DNA of 64,000 nt from Nemophila menziesii (taxonomy: Eukaryota > Streptophyta > Magnoliopsida > Boraginales > Hydrophyllaceae). The DNA lies in contig JARWIR010000010.1 in the NCBI GenBank assembly GCA_029959085.1, positions 15,831,001 to 15,895,000 on the forward strand, read 5' to 3'. The notes under the pieces were generated by a model, which worked only from the letters and a program-made list of their open reading frames with translations, did no database searches and was not told where the DNA came from. The first letter of the stretch is position 1; every line of letters begins with the position of its first letter. This document shows positions 58,435-64,000 of the stretch, piece by piece. The position numbers were made by a program, and so were the translations under genes.

Positions 58435-59420
58435 ATGCAAGAGGTAACACGTCGAGCTTAACGACGTTAAACAAAAGCCATTTCACTTGTATATTAGTTT
58501 ATTGCTTTATGTTTTTCAATTTCTAGTGTATAATTCTAAGTTATTGTCGAGTCATAGTGTCTACTTTTAAAAGAAATGAGAAAGGTACTGTGTTAATTGT
58601 GCAGGAATTGAGTTTGGGGTGCTGAGGAACAAAAGAGGGAAAAATATGTTGCACTGGCCGGCTAGCCGATCCTATCACCGGCATGCCGATGGAGCAGAAA
58701 CACGTGCCCACGGGTCCATGGCTCGGGTTATCTGCCGAGAGGGAAATAAAAATTGAACAGACACACCGGTATGCCGGTCAGATCTCCGGTATGCCGGCCA
58801 GAAGGAAAACACGTGCCCACGGGTTGCTCGACACAGGTATTTTGACGGAGCGCGAATTTTCGAAGAACAACGCACCGGCGAGCTAGTGATACCGCCGGTA
58901 TGCCGGTGCCCAAAAACACGTGGCCTCGGGTTCAAGGCAGAAAGTTACAAAAAGAAGGACGTCCAACACCAGTATGTCGGCTAGATCTCCGGTATGCCGG
59001 TCAGTATGTCGGTTTTGATGAATTTGTTACCTTATACACTTCTTACCTTATCAAGTGAAAACCGTAGCCTCTCCCGTACGAATTTTCCAGCTCCCAACCT
59101 TATAAATAGACCTTAAAGCTTGATTAAACCTCTACAACAAACACAATAACATCAATAATTCTCTCCTCCATCTTCCATAAACACAATTTCTTCATCAAAT
59201 TAATCACACTACACCATTAAACACCATCAAGATCATCAAGCTATCAAGAATTCTTCCAAGATTTATCAAGAAACCTTCTTCTCTCATCAAATCCAAGCAA
59301 GAAACTCAAGCTACACCAATCTTTCTTAACTTTATTCCATCCTTGGTGTAACTTGAGTTTGGGGTCAAATCAAACATGACAAACTGAACAGATGCTATGG
59401 ATTATAAGAGAAAGTGTTAC
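58435..59420 (+). promoter_or_regulatory. Post-pol GC-rich palindrome cluster, TATA box and broken leader, copy B
   Basis: Same arrangement as 26,910-27,894. The middle G-box that is AACGTG in copy A is CACGTG here (58,810-58,815). The first palindrome is altered (GGCTAGCCGA). TATAAATA lies at 59,101-59,108. The third ORF has a TGA as its fourth codon and is cut after about 16 codons by the deletion junction at 59,420, so nothing is left to express. Confidence 0.5.
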
Positions 59421-59424
59421 CCCA
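59417..59424. other. Deletion junction at the end of copy B
   Basis: Copy B follows copy A up to GTGTTAC (27,894 in A; 59,420 in B) and then continues as copy A from 31,609. TTAC occurs at both parental breakpoints (27,891-27,894 and 31,605-31,608). The junction removes 3,714 bp holding the third ORF, the 3' non-coding region and the LTR. Confidence 0.9.
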
Positions 59425-59800
59425 AATGGGAATTCTTCCATCATTATCCCGGCTAACGAGGCCAAGATAGAACTTTCTTACTAGCTCAATTATCAACTTT
59501 GAGTGCTTCATTGTGAAGGTCTTCCATCCTTATCGTTCCCCGATCTAAAGAAATTCTTTATACTTTCCTTTTTCCATCTTCTCGTGAAATTTGCGCTCGT
59601 GTGTGAATTACAAAGTAGGTGCAATTTGAATTGCAATAGACTATAGGGCCCTAGAATTACCGGTTTTGTTGGTTGGAGGCACCTTGGCTTTGAGAGGTTG
59701 TGGAGTCTTCTTCTTCAGTATCTCGATTGCTTGAGCACTCGACTCCACAACAACCAGTTTCTCTCTAACCACGTTACTGTTCACCCTTTTGCCTCTTTGA
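59421..59800 (-). pseudogene. Truncated minus-strand transposon ORF remnant at the B/C junction
   Basis: This is the same ORF remnant as at 31,502-31,985. Here it loses its C-terminal part, because the copy B sequence switches at 59,420 from the third-ORF region of the gypsy element directly into this remnant. The same in-frame stops are visible. It has no intact coding potential. Confidence 0.5.
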
Positions 59801-60109
59801 TTTACTCACATAAACCTCGAGTTTTTTCCTCTTATTCTTAACTAAATTTGTATTTGAACTCTTCTTCACCTCTCTCACATTCACAAGTGTCTCGGTTCTT
59901 CGCGCCGTCTTCCATCTCCCTCAACTCAAAATTTTACCAAGTCTTGACTCTTGAATGGATGAATGAGGTAATATTTGTAGGTGAAGATGTGTAAGGAATG
60001 TGTTTTTCTATTTGGGTATGGAGGATTTATGGTGGAATAAGAAGGAATTTAAGAATTAGTAAAAAGGATTTTTTTGAAATTTTCTGGTTTGATTCTTGAT
60101 TTCTTGTGT

Positions 60110-61400
60110 TGTTGAAATGATTTTGGAGGGTGATTGTTGTTAGGAATTATGTGTGGATGATTTTGAGTGTGAAATATGGGCTGTTAAGGTGTAATTTGAT
60201 GTTTAGTTAAGCTTGGGCCGAACTCCGGTGGTAGTTGAAAGCTTGGGGAAGAAGAAGGTTTGAAGGTTAGGTCAAAGTTGTAGTTGATATTAAGCTTTCT
60301 TCATTCTTTTTTGTCACAACACGGTGCACCACGACTCTCATGCGATATATCACACCTATTGTACAACTCAAAAAATCTCTGCCTTCGACAATCGTGGACC
60401 AGTGTTGGGACCGGGCGTGTGATAAAATAATTATGAAAAGAAAACGCGCACACCTTGGAAACCAAGATTAACTCTCCGCAAATGTACGGATAGTTACAAG
60501 TAAAACGTAAGTAATAAGTTTTCATTCTCAGGAATTTAGGTAGCTACTCTAATTCGTGTTCAATATTAACTTAGGTGGTTATGAGTGTTCAAATTAAGAG
60601 CAAGTAAATTGAATGTATTTTTTGATTTCTAAACTAGTAAAACTAGAAAAAAAGCCAAGGATGCTAGTAAGAATCTATCTTATTGAAATGCGTTTCTATG
60701 AATAATGGGTGAATGGGTGATGTTTCATATTTATCAGGATTCTAGTTCAATCTAAGTTCTCTCAAGGGCGCACTTAGCTCTCTACCTTATTCATCTTTCT
60801 AATTTCGGGTAGGTTTAAGTTCCTCTTACCCTATAGACTACGTAGCATGCCAATATCGTCTGATAAAAGGCAGTAGGCGCTTGTATACTAGTTTTGTAGT
60901 ATCATCTGCCGGGTGTTAGGTCAATTACGACAACTCCTACTACTTTGGCTAGAGCACAAGTACATATACAAACAATGGAAATATAATTTAAAACCTAATT
61001 CAATTAAATACAAATATCCCAAATGCAATTAATAGCAAAACAATAATCGTTTGTTCATACAATAATAATTTTAAGCAAAAGATAAACTAATAATGCATAA
61101 TATAACCTTTGAATTAAATAGCTCAGAATTAATCTACAGACAAATTAAGACTAATACTAAATTACCCAAAAGGTTTAGAGATGGAGAAGCGTAGACGTGT
61201 TGCGGTGAGGCTCCAACATTGTTTCTTCCTCCTCTAGATCTTCCTGACTGCTTTTGTGGTTGAATTTCTTCTTGGAAACTGAGCTCTGGAAGACAAAAGA
61301 TGAGATAATACTGATATGAGCTGATATTTATAATGTTTAAATCGTTTAAGGTGGCCTTTGGACTCATTTAAATGATCTAGCCCATCCCAAAAACGTTTTA
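60110..61400 (-). mobile_element. LTR-like non-coding block, copy C
   Basis: This is the third copy of the LTR-like block. It has more small indels than copies A and B. The 16-bp palindrome is broken here, with one arm mutated near 60,350. No coding content is credible. Confidence 0.4.
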
Positions 61401-61455
61401 CTCCAAAAGGGGACATGTTCGAGTCACGCCAGCTACATAATTCATAACTTCTTCA

Positions 61456-62392
61456 TTAAAACTTTGAATTGCAAAATCTCAGTTGCCACGCGACCGTGAT
61501 TAAAATCCCTATTATTCAAACCTTCTGTAGCGAGTTGAGTCTAGTAAAGCAAGACCTAAGTGGCCTCCCTAGTGAAACCTCGAATAACCTCCCCTATATG
61601 GAATTCGTCCACGGGATAGGCCTGAGAGGTCACCGTGGTAAAACCTCTATTAAATCCTCCACACGATTTATTGAGTCCATCGGATGACCGAATGGACCAC
61701 TCTCGTAAAACCTCAATTAAATAAGCCAGACAATTTATCGAGTCCAGTAAATGACCTAATGGGCCAATCGAGTAAAACCTCGATTAAATACTCTAGAGGG
61801 GTTATCAAGTCTAGCGAAGGACCTAAGAGGTCACCTTGGTGAAACCATGATTAGATCTTCCAGCCAGGTTATTGAGTACATTGAATGACCTAAGGGACCA
61901 CTCTGGTAAAACCTCAATTAAATCCTCTAAACAGGTCATCGAGTCTAGTGAATGACTTAAGGAGTGACTCGGGTAGAACCTTGATTAAATCCTCCAAAGG
62001 GTTTTATCGATTCTAGGAAAAGACTTGAGGGACCACTCTGGTAAAACATCATTTAAATCCTCCAAACAAGTTATCAAATCTTGTAAATTACCTAAGGTTT
62101 CACTCTAGTAAAACCTCGATTTAATCCTCCAGACTGGTCATCGAGTTCAGCGATGGACATATGGAGTCACTCTGGTTAAACGTTGAGTAAATCTTCCAAA
62201 TGGATTATCGAGTTCAGCGAATGGCCTAAGGGGCACTCATGTAAAACCTCGGTCCAATCTCCCAAAAAGGTTATTGAGTATGAAATTATTCCATCAATAT
62301 GGAACTTCGACCTAAAACCTATGAAGGTTAACACAATCAATTTTAAGAAACCTTAGTACAATACATCGAAAGGTTATCGAGTATTAAATTAT
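61456..62392. repeat. Composite tandem array, copy C, left part
   Basis: This is the 67-bp part and the first 103-bp monomer of the same array. It ends where the Mutator-like element begins at 62,393 and resumes at 63,389. Several single-base differences from copies A and B are visible. Confidence 0.9.
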
Positions 62393-62702
62393 GAGTCAAT
62401 TGTTGATTGATGCCTATTAAAAAACTTATTTTGGAAAAAGGTGCCTAGAAAAAAATATTTATTGAAAACAGCCCCATCTCAAATTACCCTTATAATTAAC
62501 AATTAAAAAATAAGAAAAAAACTAATAATCACACGCGCGCGTCCGTGAAATTTTTTTAAAATCGTCATAACTAATTCAAAAAAAAAAAATATATATTTGG
62601 ATAAATCAAATTAATATTTACGTCTATGATTTTTTTCAGAATTTTCAGAATTTTTTGATTTTTTTGATTTTTTTTAATTATTTTTTTCGCAGACACGAAA
62701 TT

Positions 62703-62838
62703 ACATGTTTTAAACATGAAATTCCATGTTTAAAACATGAATTTCATGTTTGAAACATGGAATTTCATGTTTATTTCACGGTTTAAAACATGGAATTTCA
62801 TGTTTAAAACATGGAATTCCATGTTTAAAATATGAAAA
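62703..62838. repeat. Palindromic CATGTTTAAAACATG series in the foldback loop
   Basis: CATGTTT(T)AAACATG units alternate with GAATTTCATG or GAATTCCATG, so the loop of the foldback element can itself pair in several ways. It encodes nothing credible. Confidence 0.8.
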
Positions 62839-63044
62839 TCCGTGTCTGCGAAAAAAAAAATCAAAAAAATCAAAAAATTCAAAAAAATCAAAAAATTCAA
62901 AAAAATCAAAAAAATTCTTAGACGTAAATATTAATTTGCTTTATTAAAAAATACAATTTTTTAATTTTCTGATATTTTTGAATTAGTTATGACGATTTTA
63001 AAAAATAAATTCACGGACGCGCGCGTGCGATGGAATTAGTAGTA

Positions 63045-63170
63045 GTAGGTGGTGGTGGTGGTGGTGGTTGTGGTGGTGGTGGAGGTGGTGATGGTTGTGG
63101 TGGATGTAGTGGTGGTTACATACATGGTGGTTGTGGTGGTGGTGGTGGTGGTGGTGGTGGTGGAGGAGGA
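63045..63170. repeat. GGT/GTGGTGG microsatellite in the foldback element
   Basis: Two runs of GGT-rich repeats separated by a TACATACAT break. The tract lies between the inner and outer inverted repeats and has no counterpart on the other arm. Confidence 0.9.
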
Positions 63171-63388
63171 GAAAGAAGTACCCTATTATTTGTTTAATAT
63201 TTAAAAATTAATATTGTATTAAAATAAAATAATATATTTAATAATAAGGGTAGTAAAGGTATAGAAAATATAAAGGGGATGTTTTCTATAAATATTTATT
63301 TCATTAGGCATTTTTTTATAAAATAGATTATTGAAGGCATAAAAGAACAATTAGATAGTTTAATGAGGATGTTATCAACAATAACCTC

Positions 63389-64000
63389 TTATATTATTCC
63401 ATCAACATGAAACTTAGACCTAAAACCTATGAAGTTTACCATGGTCGATCAAACCGACCTCGGTTCCATCTCTCAGAAAAGCCACTGAGTATGAAATTAT
63501 TTTATCAATATGGAATTTTGATATGAAATCTACAAATGTTAATATGTTTGATCTAAGAAACCTCCATTTAATCTCTCATAAAGTTTACTGAGTATGAAAT
63601 TATTCGATCAACATGAAATTTTGATCTAAAACCTGTAAAGCTTAGCACAGTTGATATAAGAAACCTCGGTTTAATCTCTCATGTAGGTTATTGAGTATGA
63701 ATTTTCCATCTACATAGAATTTCCACCTAAAACCTATGGATGTTAACACGATCGATCTAAGAAACCTTGGTTCAATCTCTTATATGGGTTACCAAGTATG
63801 AAATTATTCCATCAACATGGAACTTTGACCTAAAACCTACAAAGGCTTACATGACCGATCCAAGAAACCTCGTTCAAATATCTCAGAAAGGTTATCGAAT
63901 ATGAAATTATTACATCAACACAAATCTTTGATTTAAAACCTATGAAGGTTAACATCATGCATATAAGGAACCCCAGTTCAATATCTCAGATGGGTTATCG
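63389..64000. repeat. Composite tandem array, copy C, right part
   Basis: The 103-bp monomers continue directly from where the array was interrupted at 62,392, collinear with 2,636-3,240 of copy A. The array runs off the end of the window. Confidence 0.9.

Larger units (their letters stand above)
31959..59770. repeat. Tandem unit, copy B (27.8 kb)
   Basis: This is a second copy of the unit in direct orientation. It is about 4.1 kb shorter than copy A, mainly because the equivalent of 27,895-31,608 is missing at 59,420/59,421. It also lacks the copy A LINE, 533 bp of the ANTH pseudogene and 118 bp of the gypsy pol region. It gains a 1,287-bp hAT element at 41,287-42,573. Several ORFs broken in copy A are open here, notably the RT domain. 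Confidence 0.95.
62393..63388. mobile_element. Non-autonomous Mutator-like foldback element, copy C only
   Basis: The 996-bp insertion begins GAGTCAATTGTTGAT. Its other end, reverse-complemented, begins GAGGTTATTGTTGAT, and imperfect inverted similarity extends for over 100 bases. It is flanked by TTAAATTAT (62,384-62,392) and TTATATTAT (63,389-63,397), a 9-bp duplication with one mismatch. Copies A and B have the empty site. Long terminal inverted repeats plus a 9-bp duplication point to the Mutator superfamily. Inside, a second inverted repeat pairs about 62,528-62,720 with 62,840-63,030 (CACGCGCGCGTCCGTGAA on one arm). No transposase is encoded. Confidence 0.8.
59771..64000. repeat. Tandem unit, copy C (partial, cut by window end)
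   Basis: This is the start of a third unit, collinear with 1-3,240 of copy A apart from an inserted 996-bp foldback element at 62,393-63,388. It shares some variants with copy B against copy A (for example around 60,661-60,680) but has more private small indels than either, as in 59,940-59,950 and 60,960-60,966. It therefore appears to be the most diverged copy visible. Confidence 0.9.

Noticed and set aside
62750..62947. 65-codon ORF with repeated HGISCL and KKSKNS units
   Set aside because: It is a translation of the palindromic loop and the A/T-rich arm of the foldback element.

Overview
The window is nuclear DNA from a flowering plant, probably a eudicot. It is AT-rich and made almost wholly of transposable elements: Ty3/gypsy retrotransposons of the Athila/Tat type, a CACTA transposon, LINE fragments, a hAT and a Mutator-like element. 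Embedded in these are intron-bearing fragments of two plant housekeeping genes. The genus cannot be named from sequence alone, and no tRNA, rRNA, organellar or bacterial feature was seen.

The dominant structure is a direct tandem repeat of about 32 kb. Copy A is 1-31,958, copy B is 31,959-59,770, and copy C starts at 59,771 and runs off the window. The copies look nearly identical (roughly 1% differences by eye) but each has private changes. Copy A carries a private LINE. Copy B carries a private hAT and a private 3.7-kb deletion. Copy C carries a private Mutator-like foldback element.

Each full unit has the same order. (1) A minus-strand retrotransposon ORF remnant and an LTR-like block. 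(2) A 1.9-kb tandem array of 67-bp and then about 103-bp monomers. (3) About 3.5 kb of unassigned sequence with a (TA)n tract. (4) A SET-domain pseudogene fragment resembling ASHR2. (5) An ANTH-domain clathrin-assembly (AP180-like) pseudogene. (6) LTR remnants and a short second array of the 103-bp repeat. (7) A gypsy element reduced to LTR, gag and protease, with a LINE fragment inside it. (8) A CACTA remnant with a multi-exon Transposase_24-like gene. (9) A second gypsy element with gag, protease, reverse transcriptase, RNase H and integrase, followed by a GC-rich palindrome cluster, a TATA box, a third ORF and an LTR (the ORF and LTR are intact only in copy A).

No gene can be called functional with confidence. 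The cleanest ORFs are the 468-codon RT/RNase H ORF of copy B and the 159-codon third ORF of copy A. The most informative signals are: complementary exon deletions in the two AP180-like copies; a hAT insertion exactly at a splice junction that rebuilds the acceptor AG; a promoter-like module in front of the retrotransposon's third ORF; the composite 67/103-bp repeat; and the Mutator-like foldback in copy C. I found no convincing new biological system. The value of the window is as a datable tandem triplication, provided it is not an assembly artefact.
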